A stretch of DNA of 64,000 nt from Pelagirhabdus alkalitolerans (GCF_900096905.1 NZ_FMYI01000010.1:1-64000); one strand, 5' to 3'; shown: positions 52,520-62,991, counted from the stretch's first letter. The notes: a model not told the origin generated them from the sequence alone. Program-made: numbers and translations.

Positions 52520-52696
52520 ATGTCTTTCTCCTTCCTCTTATCTTAAACTTGAGTATTGTTAGTTTTAGTTTGACTATCTCAACTAAAAGATAATCATTGT
52601 GGCAATAGATAAGCTTCATTGCCCAATGAGCGAGAAAATAAACACTTTAAAAAAAGCATAATTTTTACGAATCTTTGGACAATGGTACTTCCTATA

Positions 52697-53167
52697 TTAC
52701 CAACGGTAGTGAGCAAATGCTTTATTTGCTTCTGCCATTTTATGCAATTCTTCACGTTTCTTCACAGATGCACCTGTGTTGTTTGACGCATCTAAAATTT
52801 CATTTGCAAGACGTTCTTCCATCGTTTTCTCTCCACGTGAGCGAGAGTAGTTCACGATATAACGAAGTCCTAATGCCTGACGACGCTCTGGGCGCACCTC
52901 AACAGGTACTTGGTAGTTTGAACCACCTACACGACGCGCGCGTACCTCAAGTACTGGCATAACGTTTTTCATTGCTTGTTCGAATACATCAGCAGCCGGT
53001 TGACCACTGCGTTCTTGTACAAGTTCAAATGCTGCATAAAGAATTTTTTGTGCTTTACCTCTTTTACCATCAACCATGATTTGGTTGATTAAACGAGTTA
53101 CTAACTTAGAGTTATATAACGGATCTGGTAAGACATCACGTTTTGTTACTGGACCTTTACGTGGCAT
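52697..53167 (-). CDS. rpsG: 30S ribosomal protein S7
   Basis: 156 residues. MPRKGPVTKRDVLPDPLYNS start, VGGSNYQVPVEVRPERR, KREELHKMAEANKAFAHYRW end. Primary binder of the 16S 3' major domain and known str-operon translational regulator in E. coli. Confidence 0.97.
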   Translation of the reverse strand: MPRKGPVTKRDVLPDPLYNSKLVTRLINQIMVDGKRGKAQKILYAAFELVQERSGQPAADVFEQAMKNVMPVLEVRARRVGGSNYQVPVEVRPERRQALGLRYIVNYSRSRGEKTMEERLANEILDASNNTGASVKKREELHKMAEANKAFAHYRW

Positions 53168-53202
53168 AGTCTAACCTCCTTTCTTTAATTCAATCATTTC
53201 AA

Positions 53203-53619
53203 TTATTTTTTCTTAGGACGTTTTGTTCCGTATTTTGAACGGCCTTGCATACGGCCTTCTACCCCTGCTGTATCTAACGCTCCACGAACAACATGGTAGC
53301 GCACACCTGGTAAGTCTTTAACACGACCACCACGAACTAATACAACACTGTGCTCTTGTAAGTTGTGACCAATTCCAGGGATATAAGCAGATACTTCGAT
53401 ACCATTTGTTAAACGAACACGAGCATACTTACGAAGAGCCGAGTTCGGTTTCTTTGGCGTTAATGTCCCAACACGTGTACATACACCACGTTTTTGTGGA
53501 GAGTTTTCGTCAGTCATTTTTTTCTTATAGCTGTTATAACCTTTATTTAATGCTGGTGAGTCAGATTTTGAAGTCTTGCTCACACGGCCTTTACGAACTA
53601 GTTGATTAATAGTTGGCAT
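53203..53619 (-). CDS. rpsL: 30S ribosomal protein S12
   Basis: 138 residues. ATG 53619 (MPTINQLVRKGR) after GGGAGG; the open extension upstream is leader. TPKKPNSALRKYARVRL and the later PGVRYHVVRG segment carry the wild-type lysines at the streptomycin-resistance positions. Confidence 0.97.
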   Translation of the reverse strand: MPTINQLVRKGRVSKTSKSDSPALNKGYNSYKKKMTDENSPQKRGVCTRVGTLTPKKPNSALRKYARVRLTNGIEVSAYIPGIGHNLQEHSVVLVRGGRVKDLPGVRYHVVRGALDTAGVEGRMQGRSKYGTKRPKKK

Positions 53620-53718
53620 AACTTTTTTCCTCCCTTCATCACTTTTTGTAATCCCACACATCCAGGTGGTTCATTTATAAGCAAAAAACAAAGTCTTCAT
53701 GGGTAGCCCATCAAAACT

Positions 53719-53970
53719 CTATTGCTTTATAGCGACGGTTGCAGTTCCAACATCAATCCCACTCGCTTTTCCAAGTTGATCCTTAGAATCAACGATGGTA
53801 TGTGGTATCGATAAAGATTCTGCCAGTTGTAAAAGTTCATTCATAATCTCAGGATGGATGTCCTCAGCAATCATAATTTCTTTTACTTCACCATGCTTCA
53901 TGGCTTTAACCGTTTGCTTTGTACCAATGATCAAATGATCTTTGTATTGCGTTACTTTTTCATAAGACAT
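53719..53970 (-). CDS. rplGB: L7Ae-type K-turn RNA-binding protein
   Basis: 83 residues, compact L7Ae/L30e fold: IIGTKQTVKAMKHGEVKEIM and GKASGIDVGTATVAI. B. subtilis YbxF (RplGB), in the same place between rpoC and rpsL, binds kink-turn RNA in vitro. ATG 53970 after GGAGG; the longer frame to 54024 has no site. Confidence 0.9.
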   Translation of the reverse strand: MSYEKVTQYKDHLIIGTKQTVKAMKHGEVKEIMIAEDIHPEIMNELLQLAESLSIPHTIVDSKDQLGKASGIDVGTATVAIKQ

Positions 53971-54110
53971 TTTCATATCCTCCAAAGTCGTCTGGTAACA
54001 GAAGCACCTTGAATATAGTACCACTCAAGCGTTGGGTTGTCAATGTAAAATCAACAAGTTCCAACAATTTTTACTTGAGTGGCATAGATTCAAGTTTCTC
54101 TATAATAATG

Positions 54111-57100
54111 CTACTCTACTGACGTCTCATCTTCCGTTTGCTCTGCCACAACATTTTCAACTGGCATGTCGGTTTGCGCTTGGATCTTGCGATAACGTTG
54201 CATACCTGTACCTGCTGGGACAAGCTTACCAATGATGACATTTTCTTTAAGTCCTAACAACTCATCACGCTTACCTTTGATTGCAGCATCTGTTAAGACA
54301 CGAGTCGTTTCTTGGAATGATGCAGCAGATAGGAATGAGTCTGTTTCAAGTGAAGCTTTCGTAATACCCAGTAATACTGGACGTCCGACTGCTGGCTCAC
54401 TTGCATTTGATAGAGCTTTTTTGTTCACATCTTTAAATTGGTGTATTTCAAGTAGTGAACCTGGTAGCACTTCGGTTTCACCAGCATCTGCAATACGAAC
54501 TTTTCTAAGCATTTGACGAACCATAACTTCAACGTGTTTATCACCGATTTCAACACCTTGCATACGGTAAACTTTTTGCACTTCTTTTAGAAGGTAGGTT
54601 TGAACACCGTCAACACCTTGGAATTTTAGCAATTCTTTTGGATCGATTGACCCTTCAGTTAATGGCTCACCGCTTACGACTGTATCGCCAATTGCTACTT
54701 TTACACGAGCGCCGTAAGGAACCGTGTATGTGCGTGTTTCAATTGCACCTTGTACAACAATCTCTTGTTTTTCTTTCACTTCATCAATATCCTGAACCGT
54801 ACCATCAAGTTCACTGATCACGGCTTGACCTTTAGGATTTCGCGCTTCAAAGATCTCTTGGATACGCGGTAAACCTTGCGTGATATCACTACCCGCAACA
54901 CCACCAGTGTGGAATGTACGCATCGTTAACTGAGTACCCGGCTCACCAATCGATTGGGCAGCGATAATACCGACAGCTTCACCGACCTCAACTTCTTGTC
55001 CAGTTGCTAAGTTACGGCCGTAACATTTCTTACATGCACCGTGTTTTGTGTTACATGTGAAGACAGATCGAATGGTTACTTCTTCAATACCAGCTTCTAC
55101 GATTGTTTTAGCAATATCTTCATTAATAAATTCATCTTTACCTATAATAATCTCTTTCGTTTCAGGGTGACGTACAGTTTGGAATGATGTACGGCCAATT
55201 AAACGATCAATTAATGGCTCAATGATTTCTGTACCTTCAGTAATAGCTTTAACCGTTAGCCCTTTATCTGTTTGACAGTCATCTTCACGAATGATGACAT
55301 CTTGCGCTACATCCACTAGACGTCTTGTCAGGTAACCAGAATCGGCTGTCTTAAGTGCCGTATCAGCAAGACCTTTACGAGCACCGTGTGTCGAAATAAA
55401 GTATTCTAAAACAGTTAAACCTTCACGGAAACTTGACTTGATTGGAAGTTCGATAATTTGTCCAGCCGGGTTAGCCATCAAACCACGCATACCTGCTAAT
55501 TGCGTAAAGTTTGAGGCATTACCACGTGCACCCGAATCACTCATCATGAAGATTGGATTTCGTTGGTCAAGTGATTTCATTAGTTTCTCTTGAATGACAT
55601 CTTTTGCTTTTGACCAAATCGATATAACACGTTCATAACGCTCATCTTCTGTGATTAAACCACGACGGAATTGCTTCATAACTTTATCGACTTTTTCTTG
55701 TGCTTCTTCTAATATTTCTTCTTTTTCAGCTAATACAACAATGTCAGATACACCAACTGTGATTCCTGCTGTAGTAGAATATTTGAACCCTAAATCTTTC
55801 ATCTTATCAAGCATTTTAGACGTTTCGCTAATCTTGAACTTCTTGAAGACTTCGGCAATGATGTCACCAAGAATACCTTTTTTAAATGGTAAGATCGCTT
55901 CGCGTTTTTTCAGTTCTTCTTTAACATCTGTGCCTTTTGGTACAAAGTAAGCATCAGGTGTTTCGATTTCTAAGTTACTTTGCGTTGGTTCATTCATATA
56001 AGGGAATGATTTTGGTAAGATTTCGTTAAAGATTAACTTACCAACTGTCGTTAATAAAATTTGATGATTTTGTTCCTCTTTAAGGTTGTCTTTGCCTAAA
56101 CCAGACGCTTGAACACCCACTCTTGTGTGGAGGTGTACATAGCCATTTTGATAAGCCATTAATGCTTCATTAATACCTTTAAAGACCATACCTTCACCAA
56201 TAGCACCTTCACGTTCAATTGTTAAGTAATAGTTACCTAACACCATATCCTGAGAAGGGGTTACAACTGGCTTACCATCTTTTGGATTCAAGATGTTTTG
56301 CGCTGCCAACATAAGTACACGTGCTTCTGCTTGCGCTTCTGCTGATAGTGGAACGTGAACAGCCATTTGGTCACCATCAAAGTCGGCGTTGTATGCTGTA
56401 CATACTAATGGGTGCAAGCGAATTGCACGACCTTCTACTAATGTCGGCTCAAATGCTTGAATACCGAGACGGTGCAAGGTTGGTGCACGGTTAAGAAGGA
56501 CTGGATGCTCTTTAATGACATCCTCTAGCACTTCCCAAACTTCCATTTGCAGACGTTCAATCTTACGTTTAGCGGATTTAATATTATGAGCCAGTCCTCT
56601 TTCAACAAGCTCTTTCATAATAAATGGTTTAAATAATTCAACGGCCATTTCTTTAGGAAGACCACATTGATACATTTTAAGACTCGGTCCTACAACAATT
56701 ACCGAACGTCCAGAGTAGTCAACACGCTTACCTAGTAAGTTTTGACGGAAACGTCCTTGCTTACCTTTTAGCATATGTGACAATGATTTAAGTGGGCGGT
56801 TACCTGGTCCTGTAACCGGACGACCACGGCGTCCATTATCAATCAGCGCATCGACTGCTTCTTGTAGCATGCGCTTTTCGTTTTGAACGATAATAGTCGG
56901 TGCTCCTAAGTCTAATAAGCGCTTCAGACGATTGTTACGGTTGATAACACGGCGATACAAATCGTTCAAATCAGATGTAGCAAAGCGTCCACCATCTAAT
57001 TGAACCATCGGACGAATTTCCGGCGGAATAATTGGAAGTACATCAAGAATCATCCATGCTGGGTTATTACCAGAATGTCTGAAAGCTTCAATAACTTCTA

Positions 57101-57728
57101 ATCGTTTAATCGCACGTGTACGTCTTTGACCTTGTGCAGATTTCAACTCTTCGCGTAGCATTTCCACTTCGCTTTCAAGGTCGATATCGTGTAGAATTTT
57201 TTTAATTGCTTCAGCACCCATCGCCGCTTGGAAGCTTTGACCGTATTTATCACGATAAGCACGGTATTCTTTTTCAGATAATAACTGTTTTTTCTCAAGA
57301 GCTGTCTCGCCTGGGTCTGTCACGATATAAGCAGCGAAATAAATCACTTCTTCAAGTGCTCGTGGTGACATATCAAGCATAAGCCCCATACGACTTGGAA
57401 TGCCTTTAAAGTACCAAATGTGAGAAACAGGTGCTGCAAGTTCAATGTGACCCATACGTTCACGGCGAACTTTTGATTTTGTTACTTCAACACCACAGCG
57501 ATCACAAACGACACCTTTATAGCGGACACGCTTATACTTTCCACAGTGACATTCCCAATCTTTTTGCGGACCAAAAATACGCTCACAGAATAAGCCGTCT
57601 TTTTCTGGTTTTAACGTACGATAGTTAATCGTTTCTGGTTTTTTTACTTCCCCATATGACCATGACCGAATTTTGTCTGGTGATGCCAAGCCGATTTTCA
57701 TAAATTCGAAATTATTTACATCTAGCAA
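54111..57728 (-). CDS. rpoC: RNA polymerase beta' subunit
   Basis: 1205 residues, no large insertions. N-terminal zinc site CHCGKYKRVRYKGVVCDRCG (about 60-79), catalytic Mg site NADFDGDQMAVH (about 448-459), second zinc cluster CNTKHGACKKCYGRNLATGQ, and bridge-helix region GARGNASNFTQLAGMRGLM. TTG start at 57728 with GGGAGG. 106 bases after rpoB. Confidence 0.98.
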   Translation of the reverse strand: MLDVNNFEFMKIGLASPDKIRSWSYGEVKKPETINYRTLKPEKDGLFCERIFGPQKDWECHCGKYKRVRYKGVVCDRCGVEVTKSKVRRERMGHIELAAPVSHIWYFKGIPSRMGLMLDMSPRALEEVIYFAAYIVTDPGETALEKKQLLSEKEYRAYRDKYGQSFQAAMGAEAIKKILHDIDLESEVEMLREELKSAQGQRRTRAIKRLEVIEAFRHSGNNPAWMILDVLPIIPPEIRPMVQLDGGRFATSDLNDLYRRVINRNNRLKRLLDLGAPTIIVQNEKRMLQEAVDALIDNGRRGRPVTGPGNRPLKSLSHMLKGKQGRFRQNLLGKRVDYSGRSVIVVGPSLKMYQCGLPKEMAVELFKPFIMKELVERGLAHNIKSAKRKIERLQMEVWEVLEDVIKEHPVLLNRAPTLHRLGIQAFEPTLVEGRAIRLHPLVCTAYNADFDGDQMAVHVPLSAEAQAEARVLMLAAQNILNPKDGKPVVTPSQDMVLGNYYLTIEREGAIGEGMVFKGINEALMAYQNGYVHLHTRVGVQASGLGKDNLKEEQNHQILLTTVGKLIFNEILPKSFPYMNEPTQSNLEIETPDAYFVPKGTDVKEELKKREAILPFKKGILGDIIAEVFKKFKISETSKMLDKMKDLGFKYSTTAGITVGVSDIVVLAEKEEILEEAQEKVDKVMKQFRRGLITEDERYERVISIWSKAKDVIQEKLMKSLDQRNPIFMMSDSGARGNASNFTQLAGMRGLMANPAGQIIELPIKSSFREGLTVLEYFISTHGARKGLADTALKTADSGYLTRRLVDVAQDVIIREDDCQTDKGLTVKAITEGTEIIEPLIDRLIGRTSFQTVRHPETKEIIIGKDEFINEDIAKTIVEAGIEEVTIRSVFTCNTKHGACKKCYGRNLATGQEVEVGEAVGIIAAQSIGEPGTQLTMRTFHTGGVAGSDITQGLPRIQEIFEARNPKGQAVISELDGTVQDIDEVKEKQEIVVQGAIETRTYTVPYGARVKVAIGDTVVSGEPLTEGSIDPKELLKFQGVDGVQTYLLKEVQKVYRMQGVEIGDKHVEVMVRQMLRKVRIADAGETEVLPGSLLEIHQFKDVNKKALSNASEPAVGRPVLLGITKASLETDSFLSAASFQETTRVLTDAAIKGKRDELLGLKENVIIGKLVPAGTGMQRYRKIQAQTDMPVENVVAEQTEDETSVE

Positions 57729-57834
57729 GGGGTCTACCTCCCTTTTAGTATGTGTTAGACCGCAGCAAGATGAGTACTAAGACTCACCTTAACTACAGTT
57801 ACCTAATGTTCTATTAAACACCATTGACTGGTTA

Positions 57835-60800
57835 TTACTTACCTTCTAGCTCTAAATTAAATTGATCCGTAGATGATTGTTCTTCTTCCTCAATATCACG
57901 AAGTTCAATTTCTTCTTCATCTGCTGATAACATCTTCACGTCCATACCTAAACTTTGAAGTTCTTTAATCAATACTTTAAATGATTCTGGAATACCAGGT
58001 TCAGGTACGTTATCACCTTTGACGATTGCTTCATATGTCTTCACACGACCCACAACGTCATCGGATTTAACCGTTAAGATCTCTTGCAGTGTATAAGCAG
58101 CACCGTATGCTTCAAGTGCCCAAACCTCCATCTCACCAAAACGCTGTCCACCGAATTGTGCTTTACCACCCAGTGGTTGTTGCGTTACAAGTGAATATGG
58201 TCCAGTCGAACGTGCGTGAAGCTTATCATCAACCATGTGTGCAAGTTTAATCATATACATGACACCCACAGATACACGGTTATCAAATGGTTCACCTGAA
58301 CGTCCATCATAAAGGATTGTTTTGGCATCTCTTGCCATACCTGCTTCTTCAATTGTTTCCCAAACATCTTCTTCATTAGCCCCATCAAATACTGGTGTTG
58401 CCACATGAATACCTAACTCACGTGCAGCCATACCTAAATGAAGCTCAAGTACTTGTCCGATATTCATACGAGACGGTACACCTAATGGGTTAAGCATAAT
58501 ATCAACTGGCGTCCCATCTGGTAAGAACGGCATATCTTCTTCAGGTAAAATCTTAGAAATAACACCTTTGTTACCGTGACGACCAGCCATCTTATCGCCT
58601 TCGTGAATCTTACGTTTTTGTACGATGTAAACACGAACGAGTTGATTAACACCTGGTGGTAACTCGTCACCGTCTTCACGATTGAAGATTTTAACGTCTA
58701 AGACAATACCGCCTGCACCGTGCGGAACACGCAAGGATGTATCACGCACTTCACGTGCTTTCTCACCGAAGATCGCATGTAGTAATCTTTCTTCAGATGA
58801 AAGCTCTGTTACACCTTTAGGCGTTACTTTACCAACAAGTAAATCACCATCGCCTACTTCTGCACCGACACGGATAATACCTCGTTCATCTAAATCTCTT
58901 AATGCGTCTTCCCCTACGTTCGGGATATCACGTGTAATTTCTTCAGGCCCTAACTTCGTGTCGCGGGCTTCTGATTCGTATTCCTCGATATGGATTGATG
59001 TATACACATCATCCTTCACAAGTCGTTCACTCATGATGATCGCATCTTCATAGTTATAACCGTCCCAAGTCATAAAGGCAGCAAGGACGTTTTGTCCTAG
59101 AGCAAGTTCGCCATCTTCCATCGATGGACCATCCGCTAAAATCTCACCCTTCGTTACCTGATCACCAACGCTTACGATTGGGCGTTGATTGTAACAAGTA
59201 CCTTGGTTTGAACGAATGAATTTTTGGAATTTATAGCGATCAACATCGCCTTCGACTTGTTTACCGTCGATTTCTTCAATACGACGAACATGAACTTCTT
59301 TTGCTTCAACACGTTCAACGCGACCAGGATGCTGACAGATAACTGCTGCACCTGAATCTTTACCAGACACATATTCCATACCCGTACCGACAATTGGTGA
59401 ACGAGGTTTTAATAATGGAACAGCTTGACGTTGCATGTTGGCACCCATTAACGCACGGTTAGAGTCATCGTTTTCCAAGAACGGAATACATGCAGTCGCC
59501 GCAGATACAACTTGCTTAGGCGAAACATCCATATAATCTAATCTGTCACGTGTCACACTCTTGTTTTCCCCGCGGAAACGTGCGATAACTTCTTCATCTA
59601 AGAATGAACCATCTTCTCCTAGACGAGCGTTTGCTTGGGCAACAACGTAATGATCTTCTTCATCCGCTGTTAAATAATCATATTGATCCGTTACCTTACC
59701 TGTTTCTGGGTCTACACGGCGATACGGCGTTTCGATAAAGCCGAATTTATTCACTTTTGCATAAGAAGAAAGTGAGTTAATCAAACCGATATTTGGACCC
59801 TCTGGCGTTTCAATCGGGCACATTCTTCCGTAGTGAGAATAGTGAACGTCACGAACTTCATAACCTGCACGTTCACGTGTTAGACCACCAGGCCCTAGGG
59901 CTGACAGACGACGCTTGTGCGTTAATTCTGCTAGTGGATTCGTTTGATCCATAAACTGTGATAATTGCGAGCTACCGAAGAACTCTTTAATAGAAGCAAT
60001 CACCGGACGTATATTAATCAGTTGTTGTGGTGTAATGGCTGAAGTGTCTTGAATAGACATACGCTCACGAACCACGCGTTCCATACGTGATAAACCGATA
60101 CGGAATTGATTTTGTAATAATTCACCGACTGAACGGAGACGACGGTTACCTAAGTGGTCAATATCGTCTGTATCGCCTACTTGGTGTAAGATATTAAAGA
60201 AATAACTAACGGATGCAATAATATCTGCTGGGTCAATATTTTTTATTGCTTCATCAACTAAACCATTGCCGATAACAGTTAATTCGCGTTCGCCACTTGG
60301 ATCAGTTGGATCAACAATCTTAACAGCTTGTGCGCGAATCTCTCCATCTAGCACACCTTCACTTGGCTCAAGATACGCTTCACCTAAACGATTTTCCTCA
60401 CGCTCTAAGAACGGAAGTACTTTATCCAATAAGCGACGATCTAATTTAGCTCCTTTTTCCGCTATCACTTCACCTGTTTCAGGATCTGCCAGTGTTTCAG
60501 CTAACGTTTGATTGAACAAACGATGTTTAATATGGAGCTTTTTGTTCATCTTATAACGACCTACATGAGCTAAGTCATAACGCTTCGGATCGAAAAAGCG
60601 TGAAATCATCAAGCTTTTCGCACTCTCAAGAGTTGGCGGCTCACCCGGACGTAGTCGTTCGTAAATTTCTAGTAAGGCTTTTTCGCTTGTTTCTGTGTTG
60701 TCTTTTTCTAATGTATTTCTTAAATACTCATTATCACCAATCAAATCAATGATTTCTTGATCTGTCCCGAACCCTAACGCTCGAAGCAGAACAGTGATTG

Positions 60801-61371
60801 GCAGTTTTCGTGTACGGTCAATTCGAACGTGTGCAACATCTTTAGCGTCTGTTTCAAACTCTAACCATGCTCCACGGTTAGGAATAACAGTCGCGTTATA
60901 TCCACGCTTACCGTTTTTATCAATCTTGTCACTAAAGTACACACTTGGAGAACGCACCAACTGCGAAACGATAACACGTTCTGCACCGTTGATAATAAAT
61001 GTTCCCGTATCTGTCATTAGTGGGAAATCTCCCATAAATACTTCTTGCTCTTTTACTTCACCAGTTTCATTATTTAATAAGCGAACCTTTACACGAAGTG
61101 GCGCATTATACGTCACATCTCTCTCTTTTGATTCATCGACAGAATACTTCGACTCACCTAAGCTGTAATCCACAAACTCAAGTGATAAATTCCCTTGGAA
61201 ATCTTCAATTGGAGAAATATCCTTGAACATTTCTCTTAAACCTTCTTCTAGGAACCAATCATAAGAAGCTGTCTGTATCTCAATTAGGTTTGGTAATTCA
61301 AGTACCTCACTAATACGTGCATAGCTTCTTCGCTGGCGGTGTCGTCCATACTGAACTAGTTGACCTGTCAA
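57835..61371 (-). CDS. rpoB: RNA polymerase beta subunit
   Basis: 1178 residues, slightly shorter than in B. subtilis because the acidic tail is short. LTGQLVQYGRHRQRRSY start; rifampicin region GSSQLSQFMDQTNPLAELTH and KRRLSALGPGG is wild type, predicting sensitivity. It reads RAGYEVRDVHY where B. subtilis has RAGMEV. GEGDKMAGRHGNKGVIS-type KMAGRHGNKG is intact. TTG 61371 is chosen as start: GAGGGG is at the right distance, while GTG 61380 overlaps that site. Confidence 0.97.
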   Translation of the reverse strand: MTGQLVQYGRHRQRRSYARISEVLELPNLIEIQTASYDWFLEEGLREMFKDISPIEDFQGNLSLEFVDYSLGESKYSVDESKERDVTYNAPLRVKVRLLNNETGEVKEQEVFMGDFPLMTDTGTFIINGAERVIVSQLVRSPSVYFSDKIDKNGKRGYNATVIPNRGAWLEFETDAKDVAHVRIDRTRKLPITVLLRALGFGTDQEIIDLIGDNEYLRNTLEKDNTETSEKALLEIYERLRPGEPPTLESAKSLMISRFFDPKRYDLAHVGRYKMNKKLHIKHRLFNQTLAETLADPETGEVIAEKGAKLDRRLLDKVLPFLEREENRLGEAYLEPSEGVLDGEIRAQAVKIVDPTDPSGERELTVIGNGLVDEAIKNIDPADIIASVSYFFNILHQVGDTDDIDHLGNRRLRSVGELLQNQFRIGLSRMERVVRERMSIQDTSAITPQQLINIRPVIASIKEFFGSSQLSQFMDQTNPLAELTHKRRLSALGPGGLTRERAGYEVRDVHYSHYGRMCPIETPEGPNIGLINSLSSYAKVNKFGFIETPYRRVDPETGKVTDQYDYLTADEEDHYVVAQANARLGEDGSFLDEEVIARFRGENKSVTRDRLDYMDVSPKQVVSAATACIPFLENDDSNRALMGANMQRQAVPLLKPRSPIVGTGMEYVSGKDSGAAVICQHPGRVERVEAKEVHVRRIEEIDGKQVEGDVDRYKFQKFIRSNQGTCYNQRPIVSVGDQVTKGEILADGPSMEDGELALGQNVLAAFMTWDGYNYEDAIIMSERLVKDDVYTSIHIEEYESEARDTKLGPEEITRDIPNVGEDALRDLDERGIIRVGAEVGDGDLLVGKVTPKGVTELSSEERLLHAIFGEKAREVRDTSLRVPHGAGGIVLDVKIFNREDGDELPPGVNQLVRVYIVQKRKIHEGDKMAGRHGNKGVISKILPEEDMPFLPDGTPVDIMLNPLGVPSRMNIGQVLELHLGMAARELGIHVATPVFDGANEEDVWETIEEAGMARDAKTILYDGRSGEPFDNRVSVGVMYMIKLAHMVDDKLHARSTGPYSLVTQQPLGGKAQFGGQRFGEMEVWALEAYGAAYTLQEILTVKSDDVVGRVKTYEAIVKGDNVPEPGIPESFKVLIKELQSLGMDVKMLSADEEEIELRDIEEEEQSSTDQFNLELEGK

Positions 61372-61865
61372 CTGCTTCACCCCTCAAATCAAGAATAAAA
61401 AACGAAAAATGATTAATCATAGCGACTAATCTTTTTTAAAGGCACACACCAATTGGCGTGCAAACCTTATATATAGCATGAACATATAAATGTTCAGCCT
61501 AAATACCTTCACCATTTGTGATTCTGTATTCACTATTGACTTATAAAATGGAAAAGGTATAATTTAATCAGAATAAAATGTTCGCCCCTAATCGAACAGT
61601 TAAATGTAAGATTTGTGCGAACGTCTATGAAGGCTTCGCTTACATCAAAAGCCCCATATCGAAGTGATGATTAAAGCGCATAATAAAACAAAGGATCACC
61701 TCTTGATTACTTTAAGAAACGCACCCTTATCCTCTTAAAACTACCTAACCATCCTGTCCAAAAACCAATAAACTATACATTTAGTCATTTTTTAAAAAAA
61801 GTACTTGACATTAAAACGATCTATTGGCATTTTTCTATACTACCACAACGATAAACTCGAGTCAA
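61372..61865 (-). promoter_or_regulatory. rpoBC promoter and about 460-base leader
   Basis: TTGACT (61865-61860), 17 bases, TAGTAT (61842-61837), directly after the rsmC-like stop. The leader contains several inverted repeats: GAACAT...ATGTTC near 61480, GCACGCCAATTGGTGTGTGC near 61450, and GATTA...TAATC followed by ATTTTTCGTTTTTTATT just before the rpoB ribosome site, which looks like an attenuator. No reading frame of note on minus. Confidence 0.6.
61536..61563 (+). promoter_or_regulatory. Plus-strand promoter-like sequence inside rpoB leader
   Basis: TTGACT (61536-61541), 16 bases, TATAAT (61558-61563) on the plus strand, opposite to rpoB. Downstream there is only a 30-codon frame without a ribosome site (ATG 61578), so a transcript would be a non-coding RNA antisense to the leader and perhaps to the methyltransferase gene. 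Confidence 0.45.
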
Positions 61866-61871
61866 TCATAA

Positions 61872-62477
61872 TTATGATGTTTTAACAGCTCGAATAATGT
61901 GATAGCCTTTATCTTTTTTAACGACTGATACCTCGGAAAATAGAGTTTCTAACTTTTTAACTGCAGACGAAGCACCTTGCTTCTTCTGGATCACAACCCA
62001 AAGCTCACCTTCTGGCAACAACTTTTCATAACTCTCTTCTAACAATTGATGTACAACTTGTTTACCAGCTCGAATCGGAGGATTCGTGAGTACCGCCGAA
62101 ATAGCGTTTGTTGTTATATTTGAGAAACCATCACTTACACAAATTTCTACATTTTCAATTCGGTTCGCTTCTTTATTCTTTATCGCTAAATCAATCGCTC
62201 GATGATTAACATCAGCCATGACGACTTGACGATTCGGATAGACTTTAGCAAGAGCTAAACCGATCGGCCCATATCCACAACCTAAATCAACGAATGCTCC
62301 TTCTAGATCAGGGGCTGAGAATGTTTCAATTAATAATCTTGAACCGAAATCGACCCCACCTTTTGAAAAAACACCTCGGTCACTTGTAAATGTCATGTTT
62401 ACACCACGCAAGGCATAAGACCAAGTTTCCGGATGACTTTCAATTTGAGGTTTTCCTGTGAAATACTGTTCAGACAT
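61872..62477 (-). CDS. RsmC-like class I methyltransferase (YbxB-type)
   Basis: 201 residues. SAM-binding VDLGCGYGPIGLALA and the catalytic TNPPIRAGK motif of N6/N2-amino methyltransferases acting on RNA. Single-domain relative of RsmC, which methylates a guanine in 16S rRNA; target in Firmicutes not certain. ATG 62477 after GAGGAG; the upstream GTG at 62492 lacks a site. Same location as ybxB between rplL and rpoB. Confidence 0.88.
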   Translation of the reverse strand: MSEQYFTGKPQIESHPETWSYALRGVNMTFTSDRGVFSKGGVDFGSRLLIETFSAPDLEGAFVDLGCGYGPIGLALAKVYPNRQVVMADVNHRAIDLAIKNKEANRIENVEICVSDGFSNITTNAISAVLTNPPIRAGKQVVHQLLEESYEKLLPEGELWVVIQKKQGASSAVKKLETLFSEVSVVKKDKGYHIIRAVKTS

Positions 62478-62509
62478 GAAATGACTCCTCACTTATATTG
62501 GATTCATTA

Positions 62510-62542
62510 GAAAAGCTCGCCTATAGACTAGACGAGCTTTCT
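62510..62542 (-). terminator. Terminator or attenuator after rplL
   Basis: GAAAAGCTCG (62510-62519) pairs with CGAGCTTTC (62533-62541); on minus it ends CGAGCTTTTC. Partial termination here would favour L7/L12 over RNA polymerase, as expected for this operon. Confidence 0.7.
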
Positions 62543-62565
62543 TTTTCATTATCAAGCTACAAAGC

Positions 62566-62928
62566 TTATTTTAATTCGATTTTAGCGCCAGCTTCTTCAA
62601 GTTTAGCTTTCATTTCTTCAGCTTCTTCTTTTTCAACGCCTTCTTTAATTGCACCCGGTGCGTTATCTACAAGATCTTTTGCGTCTTTAAGACCAAGACC
62701 AGTGATTTCACGAGTTGCTTTAACGACCTTGATCTTAGAAGCACCAGCGTCTTCTAAAATAACGTCAAATTCAGTTTGCTCTTCAGCTGCTTCTGCACCT
62801 GCTGCACCTGCTGCTGCTACTGGAGCTGCTGCAGTTACACCGAATTCTTCTTCAATTGCTTTTACTAAATCGTTTAATTCAAGAACAGACATTTCTTTGA
62901 TTGCTTCAATAATTTGCTCTTTAGACAT
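62566..62928 (-). CDS. rplL: 50S ribosomal protein L7/L12
   Basis: 120 residues. N-terminal dimerisation domain (MSKEQIIEAIKEMSVLELND), an Ala-rich hinge (about 33-48), and a C-terminal factor-binding domain with EVTGLGLKDAK-like REITGLGLKDAKDLVDNAPG. Present in several copies on the L10 stalk. Confidence 0.97.
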   Translation of the reverse strand: MSKEQIIEAIKEMSVLELNDLVKAIEEEFGVTAAAPVAAAGAAGAEAAEEQTEFDVILEDAGASKIKVVKATREITGLGLKDAKDLVDNAPGAIKEGVEKEEAEEMKAKLEEAGAKIELK

Positions 62929-62991
62929 TTTAATTTCCTCCTAATAGTTGATATTTATTTTCGATTCGTTCATTTTTAACTAGCTAACAGA

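Noticed and set aside
59930..60000. Rifampicin-resistance change in rpoB
   Set aside because: The resistance cluster reads as wild type; the nearby RAGYEV variant is outside the cluster and other bacteria vary there too.
61578..61670. 30-codon frame with VKCKIC downstream of the plus-strand promoter
   Set aside because: No ribosome site, short, and CxxC alone is weak evidence; reported only within the promoter note.
62498..62944. 148-codon plus-strand frame
   Set aside because: Antisense shadow of rplL with low-complexity Ala/Ser composition.
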